The position numbers and the translations under genes are program-made. From positions 248,001 through 312,000 of the forward strand of contig CBDDEN010000010.1 of the NCBI GenBank assembly GCA_965226925.1: DNA of 64,000 nucleotides. The letters run 5' to 3'. Under the pieces are notes generated by a model. It saw nothing but the letters and a program-made list of their open reading frames with translations, searched no databases and was not told the origin of the DNA. The stretch comes from CBDDCX01 sp965226925 (lineage in GTDB: Bacteria; Gemmatimonadota; Gemmatimonadetes; Longimicrobiales; Gaopeijiaceae). Each line of letters begins with the position of its first letter. Positions within the stretch are counted from its first letter, which is position 1. Shown piece after piece: positions 15,919-25,029 of this stretch.

Positions 15919-18018
15919 TCAGGTCGTTCCGTTATCGGACCCAGTGGAGCCACGCCTCGACCCTCGGCGGGTCCGCCGGGCACCTCCACGCCCCCGCGGA
16001 ACCGCTCCGGTGCGCGGTTGCTCCTGACGCGACTGCTCCGACGGGGTGCCGGTAGAGGCGTCTCTGTGCACCTCTGGCTGCTGATCCCCCGAAGCGCGAC
16101 TCCTCTCACCGGGTTCCTCTGCTCGCATCGGATTGCGCTCACCTCTGGGTGGGCGCTCTGCCTTGTGCCTCTGCTCTTTGTGAGGGCGTCCTTCCCTGGG
16201 TCGGCGCTCTCCTTTTCCCGGGCGTCCACCCTGAGCCTGACGCTCGGCCCGCGGTGCCCCTCCCGAACGGGGGTCACGGCCCGCCCGGGCACCGCCCTCG
16301 TCGGCCTTGTCACGCTCGTCGCCCGCGGGCGGGGCGGGCGACTCAGCAGCCTGTGTCCCCTCGGTACGGCGGGCGTAATCCGTGCGCCACTCGGCCAGGA
16401 CCTGCTCGGCCCGGCGTGGCACGACGTCGTTCACACGCTTGGGTGAATTCTGGAACACCTCGAAGAGCGAGTCTCCGAACGCCTTCACGAGAGCCTCGGC
16501 CGTCTTCTTGCCCACTCCCTTATAGGAGTTCGTGAGGTAGCCAATCATCGCCTCGCTCCCGCTGGGCAGATCCAAGTCGTTTACCGCCGTCGGACCCGCT
16601 GGCGACCCTTGCCCGGCGCTCTTCCCGCTCTTGCCCACGGCCTGGCCCTCGAAGAGTACGGGACCCTCGGTATCTCGCCGACGACCCGATCCGCCTCTCG
16701 GACCCAGGCGCCCCGAAGATCTCTCCCGCTTCTGCGGGCGCGGGTCAGCCGCCGCGCTCGCCTCTTCACCCCCTCGTGTCTCCCTCGCCACGCGGGGCGG
16801 CTCATCGACGCGCGCCGGTCCGGCATCGTCGTCGCTCTCATCGAGCGAGACGCGATAGTTCCCGGTCTCGGTCTTCTCGAGGTGGACCACCCCGTGCTCC
16901 TCGGCCTGCATGAGGAATTTACTGAACTTGGCGAAGCCGAGCTCGGCCTCGTCGAAGTCCGAGGCACTCTCCAGCATCTTGCGCTTGACATCGGAATCAC
17001 GGACCGAGTCCCTACCCTTTTCCCTGAGCGCCTGCAGGCACTCCACCATAAGGTCGTACGCGGCACGCAGTGGATCGCCGCCCGTCTCCTCCGAGGTGGA
17101 GGGCGAATCTACGGCCGGCTCGGATCGAGCGGGCCTTTCCGAGCGCTCGGACTTCTCGGAGCGAGGCTTCTCGGATCGTGTCCTGCGCGTTGCGGGCCCC
17201 CGGCTCTTACGCTCCCGTCCGGCGGTGTCCGCCGCTCCGCTCGCTCCCCTGCGAGGCCGCTTCACCTCGTACTGACCGTTTTCGAGCTTGTGCAGCTGAA
17301 TGATGCCTCGCGACGCCGCCTCAGCCAGGAACTTGGAGAACTTGCTGAACCCGAAGCCCCCCTCGTCGAAACTCGGGTCCAACTCGATCATCACCTGCTT
17401 CAGCCGGTCGGACCGCATGACGTCCTTCCGCTTGGTCATGCGGGACAGAGCCTCGGCGACCAACTCCCATGGATCCGCGGGCTTGCCGACGGTGTCGGTG
17501 GTCTTCCGCAGACCCGTGAGGCTCGTGTACGAGTAATACTCGTCACAGTTCTGCACGAGGATGTCGGAACTGGACTCCTGAATCCCCACGCCGATGACGT
17601 ACTTGCCGTACTCCTTGAGCTTCAAGACGAGGCTCGAGAAGTCGGAGTCACCGGTGAGGAGGATGTAGGTTCCGATTTCGGGACGGATGAAGACGAGCTC
17701 GACCCCGTCGATGGCCATCCGGATGTCGGTAGCGTTCTTCTTCGAGCTCCCGTACGCGGGGGCGAAGATCAGATCGACGGAGGCTTCGGAGAGTGGGACG
17801 ATATACTGCGGGTAGCGACGCCAGTCGGCATATGCGCGCTGCACGGTGACCTTACCACGGATGACGTCCGACTGGAGGAGGCTCTTCAGTTCCTTGGAGA
17901 GGTCACTCCTCATCCCCATCGTCACGTTGTCGAAATCGATGAGGAGAGCCGCGTTGGGCGCGTCCGTCATCGCCTTGCTGGGCCCCTCTACATGGGGGGC
18001 CTGAGTGTACTGATTCAT
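15919..18018 (-). CDS. NYN-LOTUS-LOTUS-HhH protein, putative ribonuclease
   Basis: This 699-residue protein has an N-terminal NYN/PIN-like nuclease domain (about 22-165). Acidic residues appear in ALLIDFDNVTMGM, NATDIRMAIDGVEL and ILLTGDSDFSSLV. Two OST-HTH/LOTUS domains follow, at about 180-252 (DVMRSDRLKQVMIELDPSF, FGFSKFSKFLAEA) and 314-390 (DSDVKRKMLESASDFDEAEL, GFAKFSKFLMQA), then a helix-hairpin-helix region at about 488-548 (SYKGVGKKTAEALVKAFGD). The linkers and the last 150 residues are rich in Arg, Gly, Glu and Ser, as in disordered RNA-binding tails. Family knowledge: NYN plus LOTUS proteins act on or bind RNA. The added HhH hints at DNA or structured-RNA targets. ATG 18018 is preferred; Met17 is an alternative. 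Confidence 0.85.
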   Translation of the reverse strand: MNQYTQAPHVEGPSKAMTDAPNAALLIDFDNVTMGMRSDLSKELKSLLQSDVIRGKVTVQRAYADWRRYPQYIVPLSEASVDLIFAPAYGSSKKNATDIRMAIDGVELVFIRPEIGTYILLTGDSDFSSLVLKLKEYGKYVIGVGIQESSSDILVQNCDEYYSYTSLTGLRKTTDTVGKPADPWELVAEALSRMTKRKDVMRSDRLKQVMIELDPSFDEGGFGFSKFSKFLAEAASRGIIQLHKLENGQYEVKRPRRGASGAADTAGRERKSRGPATRRTRSEKPRSEKSERSERPARSEPAVDSPSTSEETGGDPLRAAYDLMVECLQALREKGRDSVRDSDVKRKMLESASDFDEAELGFAKFSKFLMQAEEHGVVHLEKTETGNYRVSLDESDDDAGPARVDEPPRVARETRGGEEASAAADPRPQKRERSSGRLGPRGGSGRRRDTEGPVLFEGQAVGKSGKSAGQGSPAGPTAVNDLDLPSGSEAMIGYLTNSYKGVGKKTAEALVKAFGDSLFEVFQNSPKRVNDVVPRRAEQVLAEWRTDYARRTEGTQAAESPAPPAGDERDKADEGGARAGRDPRSGGAPRAERQAQGGRPGKGERRPREGRPHKEQRHKAERPPRGERNPMRAEEPGERSRASGDQQPEVHRDASTGTPSEQSRQEQPRTGAVPRGRGGARRTRRGSRRGSTGSDNGTT

Positions 18019-18155
18019 TGATTCCTTCTTGCGATTTGTGTGTGCCGGCTGCACTCGCAAGACCTCCCCACCCGTGCCAGGTCGTCGTGCCCGTATTGAC
18101 AGTCGAATCTGGTAGGGGTAAGGGGGGCCAGGTTGTCAGAGTGCCCGGCTGTACT

Positions 18156-19796
18156 TCATGTCTTGTAGCGCTCGTGCTCCGCCCGAACCCTGCGTGAGAG
18201 CTCGACCCGTCGGACCTTGCCGGTGCCCGTCAGTGGAAACTCGTCCACGAAGTGGACAAGGTCGGGAACCTTGTAGCCCGCGAGTGTCGCCGCGCACCAG
18301 TCGATGATTTCCTGACCGGTCACGATGGCGCCTTCGTCGGGAACGACGCACGCGCAGATGGCCTCCTCCAGAATGTCATCTGGGACTCCAGCCACCACGG
18401 CCTCCCGTACCGCCGGGTGAATGTGAAGTCGATCCTCGACTTCCCGGGGGTAAACGTTATAGCCACCGCGGATAATAACCTCTTTCTGGCGGCCGACCAA
18501 ATGCACAAACCCCTCGTCGTCGATGATTCCCAGGTCCCCGGTCAAGAAGAACCCATCGCCATCGAACGAGTTCGAGGTCCCTCTGGGCTGCCGGTAATAC
18601 CCTTTCATCACGCCCGGTCCGCGCACCCCGATCTCACCGACGCTCTCCACGGGAAGCTCCTCACCCCCGTCCGGGGCCAGGATCTTCACCTCGGTGTCGG
18701 CGATCGGACGGCCGACCGTGAAGAGACGCTTGGACGGCGGGTCGTCCGCCCGAGTGATGCACACCGTCGAGGACGCCTCCGTGAGGGAATAGGCCACGAG
18801 CAGCTCCGGGCAGAGGCGCTCCGTCACGGCCCTGATGAAGTCGTCCGAAACAGGCGCCCCCGCGACCATTCCTACGCGGAGAGAAGAGAGGTCACGAGGC
18901 TGTGACTTCTGCTCGCGCAGCTCGGTCGCGAAAAGGGTGGGGACGCCGTGATGCACCGTCGCACGGTGGCGCTCGATGAGATCGAGTGAGCCGGCACCTC
19001 CGAACTGATCTTGCAGAACCAACGCCGACCCGGAGACGAGGCATCCGAGCACGCCAGGACCCAGACCGAACACGTGGAAGAGGGCCGTGACACCCACGAC
19101 CCGATCGTCCGACGTCAGGCCCAGGGCTTCCGCCGTGCTCGCCGCCACACCCAGTACGTTGGCATGTGTGAGCTCGACACCCTTCGGATTGCCGGTAGTG
19201 CCCGACGTATAGACGATCGCGAATAGGTCGTCGCCCGGGTCGACCGCCTCGGCCGAGTAGTCCCGGCCTCCGCCCGCGGACAACAGATCCTCGAACTGGA
19301 AGATCCGATCGTCGTACCAAAGGTCCTCTTTCCCGACCGTGATCAGGTACTGGAGGTCCGGGAGCTGGACCAAGAAGTCCTCGAAGAGCTGCAGGAAGTC
19401 CGTGTCCCCCAGCGTCTCGGCCGTGATGGCTGCCACGGCCTCCGAGTGGCGCAGCGTATACTGGAGGTCCGTGCCGCTGAGCCGTGGGTTCAATGGCACG
19501 AGCACCGCACCGAGCTTGGCCACGGCGAACATCGAGATGACGAATTCGGGCCACGAGGGCATGACGACGGCGACCCGGTCACCAGCTTCGATCCCGAGTC
19601 CGCTCAAAGAAGCCGCGAGGGCTTCGGCCCGGCTCTCCAATTGGCCGAAGGTGACCTCGCCCTCGCTGCAGACCAGGAACACCCCTTCGGGATCCGTCGT
19701 CGCTCTGGCCGCTAAGGCCCCGGCAACGCTCTGGTTCGGCACGCGAGCCAACTCCGGTTCAGTTCTCGAGAGGTCTGGCACTGGTCCTTCACTCAC
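18156..19796 (-). CDS. AMP-dependent acyl-CoA synthetase (long-chain fatty acid type)
   Basis: The 546-residue enzyme activates a carboxylic acid to its CoA thioester via an acyl-adenylate. The ATP-binding motif is YTSGTTGNPKGVELTH; further markers are YSLTEASSTVCITR, VGEIGVRGPGVMKGYY, FLTGDLGIIDDEGFVHLVGR, KEVIIRGGYNVYPREVED and the C-terminal lysine region FPLTGTGKVRRVEL. The GTG start overlaps the aroB stop by eight bases. A fatty-acid ligase near etfAB would suit beta-oxidation, but the substrate cannot be fixed from sequence. Confidence 0.93.
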   Translation of the reverse strand: MSEGPVPDLSRTEPELARVPNQSVAGALAARATTDPEGVFLVCSEGEVTFGQLESRAEALAASLSGLGIEAGDRVAVVMPSWPEFVISMFAVAKLGAVLVPLNPRLSGTDLQYTLRHSEAVAAITAETLGDTDFLQLFEDFLVQLPDLQYLITVGKEDLWYDDRIFQFEDLLSAGGGRDYSAEAVDPGDDLFAIVYTSGTTGNPKGVELTHANVLGVAASTAEALGLTSDDRVVGVTALFHVFGLGPGVLGCLVSGSALVLQDQFGGAGSLDLIERHRATVHHGVPTLFATELREQKSQPRDLSSLRVGMVAGAPVSDDFIRAVTERLCPELLVAYSLTEASSTVCITRADDPPSKRLFTVGRPIADTEVKILAPDGGEELPVESVGEIGVRGPGVMKGYYRQPRGTSNSFDGDGFFLTGDLGIIDDEGFVHLVGRQKEVIIRGGYNVYPREVEDRLHIHPAVREAVVAGVPDDILEEAICACVVPDEGAIVTGQEIIDWCAATLAGYKVPDLVHFVDEFPLTGTGKVRRVELSRRVRAEHERYKT

Positions 19797-20919
19797 CCCT
19801 TGCTGTCATCGAGTTCAACAGGTCACGCACCAGATCTTCGGCTACCGTCTGACTCCAGGAGTCGTCGGCGTGGTGCACCATACCGATTCGGGAGAGAAGC
19901 ACGAATCTCGGTCGACCGTGCCGTGCCTTCTTGTCGAGCCCAAGATACGACATGATCTCGTCCGGCGCGGCCCCATCCGGCAACTCGATCCCGATGCCGA
20001 GGGCGCTCGCGATTCGCGCGAGACGATCCGCAACACCGTGCTCGGTCACCCGGCATTCCTCCCCGAGGCCCGCCTCCAAGAACATCCCCACCGCAACTGC
20101 GGTCCCGTGCGGCACCCCGTACGCGGAGGCGCCCTCGAGCGCGTGACCCAGAGTGTGCCCGAAGTTCAGGATTTCGCGGCGCCCCGACTCCCGTTCGTCC
20201 GCGGACACCACCTCCGCCTTGAGCTGCACGGAGCGAGTAACGGCCCTCTCGACGGGCTCGACCTCGCCGTCCAGGAGAGCGGGCATCTCCCGTTCCAGAG
20301 TGTCGAGGTAAGCATCGTCCATGATGGCACCGTGCTTCACGGCCTCCACGAGGCCCTGGGCGCGCTCCTCGCGCGGCAGCGTCCGGACCACCTCGGGGTC
20401 GGCGATCACCAGGCTCGGCGCGTGAAACGCTCCCACGAGGTTCTTCCCGACCTCGACGTCCACTCCCGTTTTCCCGCCTATGGAAGCGTCGATCATGGCG
20501 ACGAGGCTCGTCGGCACCTGCACGACCGGCACTCCCCGCATGTACGTGGCGGCCACGAAGCCCGAGAGGTCCCCAACGACCCCGCCACCGAGCGCCACCA
20601 CACAGGAGTCGCGGCCGAAGCCGGCCGAGAGCATGCCGTCGGTGAGCTCCACCCAACGCGCCCTGGTCTTATGCCGCTCCCCGGCCGGAAACGAAAAGAG
20701 CTCCGCGTGGAGGCCCGATTCACGCAGGTCGTCCATTACCCCGGGCCCGTAGATTTCGCCCACGTTCGAGTCCGAGATCACGGCATAACGATGTGCCGGT
20801 GCGTGCTCCTGGAGTAGGTCGGGGAGAGCGGCGAGCTGGCCGCGCCCCACGAGCACCTGGTATTCCCTCGCTCGACCGCCACTGGACACCGCAACCGATG
20901 ACACGTTCGGAGAGGTCAT
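19789..20919 (-). CDS. aroB: 3-dehydroquinate synthase
   Basis: AroB converts DAHP to 3-dehydroquinate in the shikimate pathway, using NAD and zinc. The 376-residue protein shows SCVVALGGGVVGDLSGFVAA (NAD site), RGVPVVQVPTSLVAMIDASI, GGKTGVDVEVGKNLVGAFHA, and the zinc ligands in the region of EAVKHGAIMDD, LNFGHTLGHALE and YGVPHGTAVAVGM. Length is typical. The gene is followed by the acyl-CoA ligase with overlapping ends and preceded by the lipoprotein gene, a mixed operon. Confidence 0.97.
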   Translation of the reverse strand: MTSPNVSSVAVSSGGRAREYQVLVGRGQLAALPDLLQEHAPAHRYAVISDSNVGEIYGPGVMDDLRESGLHAELFSFPAGERHKTRARWVELTDGMLSAGFGRDSCVVALGGGVVGDLSGFVAATYMRGVPVVQVPTSLVAMIDASIGGKTGVDVEVGKNLVGAFHAPSLVIADPEVVRTLPREERAQGLVEAVKHGAIMDDAYLDTLEREMPALLDGEVEPVERAVTRSVQLKAEVVSADERESGRREILNFGHTLGHALEGASAYGVPHGTAVAVGMFLEAGLGEECRVTEHGVADRLARIASALGIGIELPDGAAPDEIMSYLGLDKKARHGRPRFVLLSRIGMVHHADDSWSQTVAEDLVRDLLNSMTARGE

Positions 20920-20924
20920 GCGCG

Positions 20925-22196
20925 TCAGGACCCGTCAGGCTCCCGGAGAGACGCCCTGACGTCCGGGGCATCGCCGATCAGAAGGCGGACCCCCGGTCGG
21001 CCATCCACGTCCATCCCTTCCGCGGAGGCCTGAACGGGGAAGCCATCGGTGTGCTGCCGCACGGCATCGAGGAACCGGTCCCGCTGGCGCTCGCTGTCCC
21101 AAACGCTCACCCATACCAGCGCACGCATCCCGGCCTCGTTCTCGAGAAGGAGATAGCGGTCTCCGTCCCAACCCTCTGCCGCATCTCGAGAGCCTGTGTG
21201 CATTTCCAGGAAGACCCCCGTCTCCAACTCTCCCAAGCCGTCGTCGTAGAGTCGGCTCCACCCATCGGGTGTCGCCACCGCCACCGCGGCGGGCGAGTCG
21301 GGGTCGGCCCCGAGAAAGCTCTCAGGATGGAGGATGTGCTCGGTGGATGCGGGCAGGAGTCGACCGAAGGGGGGCGGACGTCCGGGCTCCACCTTCCAAA
21401 GCGCCTCGACGAACGACGCGCCACCGAGGTATGGGAAGAGGAGCGACTCCTGGATCACCAGAGGTGCTCCGGCCAGAGCCGGCGACTGTGTCCGCGCCGC
21501 CTCGAGGGCGGGACGCACCAGATCGGTGAAGTTGTCGATCTCGGTCAGATCCACCGAGCCCCCCTGTAGCCCCATCAGGAACTCGAACATGACCAGTGTG
21601 GCATGCCCTTCGATGGCGGCCTGAGCGGCCACCTGGCGGTCGTTCCCAAGCCCCGGATCGGTGATCGCGTCCAAGTCCGTGCTTTGATCCTGGATCGCGT
21701 GGACCAGCTCGTGGACGAGAAGGGACTCCAGCGCGTCCTCGGGTTGGTCGTCCAGGACGAAGAGCATGGTGGAATCCGGATCGTAGAACCCTGCCACCTG
21801 CTCGAGATAGAGCCCCTTCAGCACCGCCCGCAGGTCCATGTCTCTGGGCACCATTCCGAGCAACCCGTAGGACTCCGTGAGCAGCTCCGCCTCGTCGGCG
21901 GAAAGCTCTTCGTCGAGCTTGAACTCCAGGTACCGCTCCAACTCGGCACGCGTGCGGCGCTCGAGACGGACGGGCTCCAGGAGCTCCAGTCCGGAGCGGG
22001 CGGCGATGTCGGGCAGTAGCCTGGCGGCGGCTCGGGCCAACACGGCGTCGGACGACGTTACCAGCGTGGGATGCTGGTCCGCCTCGTCCGCCGTGCACGC
22101 ACCGAGCGCACACAGGAGGAGCAGAGGCAGGATCAACCCCGCCACTCCGCGCGCCGGCCGGGCACGCAGGTCAGTCCCCTTCGGGAACTCGGCCAT
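20925..22196 (-). CDS. Lipoprotein with zinc-protease-like HELVH motif
   Basis: The 423-residue protein starts with a basic stretch and a lipoprotein signal (GLILPLLLLCALGAC). A putative gluzincin-type site appears near residue 162 in ESLLVHELVHAIQDQ, preceded by LEQVAGFYDPDSTMLFVLDD and followed by AAIEGHATLVMFEFL, where the Glu could be the third zinc ligand. No named family comes to mind with certainty. The C-terminal 150 residues (GWSRLYDDGLGELETGVFLE, YLLLENEAGMRALVWVSVW) look like a beta-rich substrate or lid domain. It overlaps the upstream cupin gene by 26 bp. Function is inferred from the motif only. Confidence 0.72.
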   Translation of the reverse strand: MAEFPKGTDLRARPARGVAGLILPLLLLCALGACTADEADQHPTLVTSSDAVLARAAARLLPDIAARSGLELLEPVRLERRTRAELERYLEFKLDEELSADEAELLTESYGLLGMVPRDMDLRAVLKGLYLEQVAGFYDPDSTMLFVLDDQPEDALESLLVHELVHAIQDQSTDLDAITDPGLGNDRQVAAQAAIEGHATLVMFEFLMGLQGGSVDLTEIDNFTDLVRPALEAARTQSPALAGAPLVIQESLLFPYLGGASFVEALWKVEPGRPPPFGRLLPASTEHILHPESFLGADPDSPAAVAVATPDGWSRLYDDGLGELETGVFLEMHTGSRDAAEGWDGDRYLLLENEAGMRALVWVSVWDSERQRDRFLDAVRQHTDGFPVQASAEGMDVDGRPGVRLLIGDAPDVRASLREPDGS

Positions 22197-22536
22197 ATCG
22201 ATCGTCGAGGCGGACCACGTCGGTGAGATGGGGGGTCGAGGCCTCGAGCACATCACAATCCGTGACCGCGGTCATGCGATGGATGGTGCCGGCACGCACG
22301 TGGTAACTCTCGCCGGCTTTCAGGTCGACCTCCTCGAGATGATCGGGTGACGCGCCCGCCTCGAACTTCATCTCACCGGAGAGCAGGTGAACGGTCTCGT
22401 CCTTCTGCTCGTGATACTGCAAGGAGAGCGCCTCTCCGGCCCTGATATGGAGAACCTTCCCTACGTACTCGTCGGTTTCGGCCCAGATGAGCTCATGGCC
22501 CCAGGGCTTTTCCACGCGTGTCGCAGTTCGTTTCAA
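22171..22536 (-). CDS. Cupin protein, mannose-6-phosphate isomerase-like
   Basis: The 121-residue single-domain cupin carries the metal-binding motifs in EALSLQYHEQKDETVHLLSGEM and GTIHRMTA, and begins KRTATRVEKPWGHELIWAE, like the C-terminal cupin of GDP-mannose pyrophosphorylase/phosphomannose isomerase fusions. It probably acts on a sugar phosphate or nucleotide sugar; without the pyrophosphorylase part the activity is uncertain. It is the first gene of a minus-strand run and overlaps the metalloprotease lipoprotein gene by 26 bp. The 296 bp between it and the PBP gene hold no clear gene, promoter or repeat. Confidence 0.85.
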   Translation of the reverse strand: MKRTATRVEKPWGHELIWAETDEYVGKVLHIRAGEALSLQYHEQKDETVHLLSGEMKFEAGASPDHLEEVDLKAGESYHVRAGTIHRMTAVTDCDVLEASTPHLTDVVRLDDRYGRVPEGD

Positions 22537-22832
22537 GTCGAGCCCAGCCGGCGTTGGCCTGAAGGTGCGGCAGCGACCACACGGTACGGCTGCCTGAGGC
22601 AGGGACAGTGCTAAGGGCTCCGACCCTGGTCAAGGGCGTCCAGGTCCACGCCCGTGTTCGGCGTGGGCGTCGACGCGTGGCGATCATCCCGGCTCCCCGT
22701 TGGCACGACGGCCAATACACATCCGATGGAGGGACCCTCACGGGTCCAGCCCGGTACATTTGTCTGCGAGCGTCGTGCGCGGCGCTCCCACACCAGGACA
22801 GGGCGGTAGATGAACCGACGGAGCACCCCTCA

Positions 22833-24965
22833 GTGATCAAGAAGTTATGGCGACCCAAGCTATTACTTCTTTCGGCGTTTCTCCTGGTCGGGGCCGGAGC
22901 CGGTGTGGCATGGGGATCCTGGCAGAATCTCTGCTCCGACTGCCCATCGGTCGCGCAGATCCGGACCTTCGAGCCCGAACAGACCAGCAAGCTCTACAGC
23001 CATGACGGCAGGCTTCTCGCCGAAATCGGGATCGAGCGCCGTACTCCAGTCTCCATCAACGCACTCCCGGACTACGTCGGACAGGCGTTCGTGGCGGTCG
23101 AGGACCGGCGTTTCTACGAGCACAACGGCGTCGACCCCCGTGGCATCGCCCGAGCGATGGTCGGAGTGTTGACCGGGCAGAATCGAGGCGGGGGCAGCAC
23201 CATCACCCAGCAGCTCGCCCGGAACATGTTCGACCAGATCGGATTCGAGCGGCGTGTGGTACGGAAACTGAAGGAGCTGCAGGTAGCCTTGGCCCTCGAG
23301 CGATCCTACACCAAGGACCAGATCCTGGAAGCCTACATCAACGAGATCAACTACGGTCACGGCTGGTGGGGCATTCAGACCGCCGCCCGCAACTACTTCG
23401 CCAAGAACGCCTCCGAGCTGAACCCCGCCGAGACGGCTCTCTTGGCGGCGATACCCAACCGGCCGGCGTATTACAGCCCGCTTCTTCGCCCGGAGAACGC
23501 GAAGCGGCGGCGGGACTTGGTCCTGCGTCGGATGGTGGAGCAGGGCTTTCTTCCGGCCGAGGACCTGGAGCGATACACGTCGGCCCCCATTCCCACGGAG
23601 CGAGCCGTGGCGGGCGGCAGCATCGCTCCCTACTTCGAGGAGTGGGTCCGCCAGATCCTGGACGACCGCTTCGGGAGCAAGCTCTACACCGCCGGGCTGA
23701 AGGTCTACACGACCCTCGACGTGCGCATGCAACGCGCTGCCGAGATTTCCATGAAGGAGGGGTGGGAGCGCATCGAAGCCCGTCCGGATTTCGAACACCT
23801 GACCTATGAGCAGTACCAGGACTCCCTGGCCGCGGGCATCGACATGTCCGAGCTGAACTACGTGCAGGGGCTCTTCGTGTCACTCGACCCGTGGACCGGC
23901 TCCGTTCGCGCCATGATCGGCGGGCGTGACTTCCGGGTGTCGAAGTTCAACCGCGCGACCCAGGCGCTCAGGCAGGCGGGCTCAGGCTTCAAGCCGTTCG
24001 TCTACACCGCCGCCATCGCCGCTCGTATCCCCCCGACGTTCATCGTCGTGGACGCCCCGGTAGTGACCATGCAGGTCGACGGGACCGAGTGGCGGCCCGC
24101 GAACTTCAGTGAACGGTTCGAGGGGCCGATGACGATCCGCACGGGCCTCATGAAGTCGCAGAACATCATCGCGATCAAGCTCGCGGGGGAGGTCGGGCTC
24201 GAGAGCGTCGCGCAGACGGCCCGACGCATGGGCATCCGAACCGAGATCGAGCGTTTCGAATCGACCGCGATCGGGGCCGCGGAGGTGATTCCGCTGGAGA
24301 TGGCCGAAGCCTACTCGACCTTTGCCAACCAGGGTACGAAGGTGCGTCCGTTCCCCATCCTGAGGGTCGAAGACGCACAAGGCCGCATCATCTGGGATCC
24401 CCAACCGGAGCGCACTCAGGTTCTGGATCCGCTGGTGGCGCGGATCATGATATCCATGCTACAGGGGGTAGTCGACGGGGGCACAGCGAACATCGCCATC
24501 CGCATCGTGGCGGGCCTCGACCGTGAAGTGATCGCTGCGGGAAAGACCGGCACGACGAACGACGGGACCGACGTTTGGTTCAACGGATTCACGCCGAACC
24601 TCCTGGCCACCGTCTGGTTCGGGCTGGATCTACCTCAACCGATCCGGCGCGATGGAGCCACGGGCGGAGGGGACGCGGCTCCCGTCTGGGGGAACTACAT
24701 GCGGCGCATCTACTACGGAAATCCGGAGGCGCTGGACGAGGAAATGCGGGCACCGGTCCTGCCCATTCCCGAGCCCTGGCCGCTCCCGGAGGGCCTCGTC
24801 ACCCGGCTCATCGACAAGACCACCGGCAAGCTGGCGTCCCAGTGGTGTCCGCAGGGAGACCAGATCCTCGAACTCTTCCTGCCGGGTACCGAACCCACCG
24901 ACTACTGCGATCGCGACGACTCCCGGATCTTCCGTGTACCCGAGGTGGGCGAAATCGGCAACTGA
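22833..24965 (+). CDS. Penicillin-binding protein 1A family (bifunctional)
   Basis: The 710-residue inner-membrane enzyme polymerises and cross-links peptidoglycan. A transmembrane anchor (LLLLSAFLLVGAGAGVAWG) is followed by the GT51 glycosyltransferase (FVAVEDRRFYEHNGVDPRGI, RGGGSTITQQLARNMF, EAYINEINYGHGWWGIQTAA). The transpeptidase follows with SGFKPF (SxxK-type serine), MKSQN and AAGKTGTTNDGTDVWFNGF. GTG 22833 with GGAG 11 bases ahead is chosen as start because it opens just before the anchor; an earlier in-frame ATG at 22608 would add a non-coding-like leader. Length and domains are normal for PBP1A. Confidence 0.93.
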   Translation: MIKKLWRPKLLLLSAFLLVGAGAGVAWGSWQNLCSDCPSVAQIRTFEPEQTSKLYSHDGRLLAEIGIERRTPVSINALPDYVGQAFVAVEDRRFYEHNGVDPRGIARAMVGVLTGQNRGGGSTITQQLARNMFDQIGFERRVVRKLKELQVALALERSYTKDQILEAYINEINYGHGWWGIQTAARNYFAKNASELNPAETALLAAIPNRPAYYSPLLRPENAKRRRDLVLRRMVEQGFLPAEDLERYTSAPIPTERAVAGGSIAPYFEEWVRQILDDRFGSKLYTAGLKVYTTLDVRMQRAAEISMKEGWERIEARPDFEHLTYEQYQDSLAAGIDMSELNYVQGLFVSLDPWTGSVRAMIGGRDFRVSKFNRATQALRQAGSGFKPFVYTAAIAARIPPTFIVVDAPVVTMQVDGTEWRPANFSERFEGPMTIRTGLMKSQNIIAIKLAGEVGLESVAQTARRMGIRTEIERFESTAIGAAEVIPLEMAEAYSTFANQGTKVRPFPILRVEDAQGRIIWDPQPERTQVLDPLVARIMISMLQGVVDGGTANIAIRIVAGLDREVIAAGKTGTTNDGTDVWFNGFTPNLLATVWFGLDLPQPIRRDGATGGGDAAPVWGNYMRRIYYGNPEALDEEMRAPVLPIPEPWPLPEGLVTRLIDKTTGKLASQWCPQGDQILELFLPGTEPTDYCDRDDSRIFRVPEVGEIGN

Positions 24966-24984
24966 GCTCGAGGTACGCGCTCAG

Positions 24985-25029
24985 ATCACCCCCTCGGAAC
25001 GCCTGCACCCCCTCAGAACGCCTGCACTC
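24985..25029. repeat. Short tandem duplication at the 3' end of the phosphorylase gene
   Basis: Two near-identical copies of a roughly 19-bp unit containing GAACGCCTGCA lie side by side; one encodes the last codons and stop of the phosphorylase and the other lies just beyond the stop, with the stop triplet changed to CGA. The duplication is small and does not alter the protein. Confidence 0.6.

Noticed and set aside
16609..18021. 470-codon plus-strand frame opposite the NYN-LOTUS gene
   Set aside because: Antisense shadow; the minus-strand product has clear domains.
22608..22832. N-terminal extension of the PBP1A gene from ATG 22608
   Set aside because: The 75 extra residues are Arg-rich and unlike PBP leaders, and GTG 22833 has a ribosome site just ahead of the membrane anchor.
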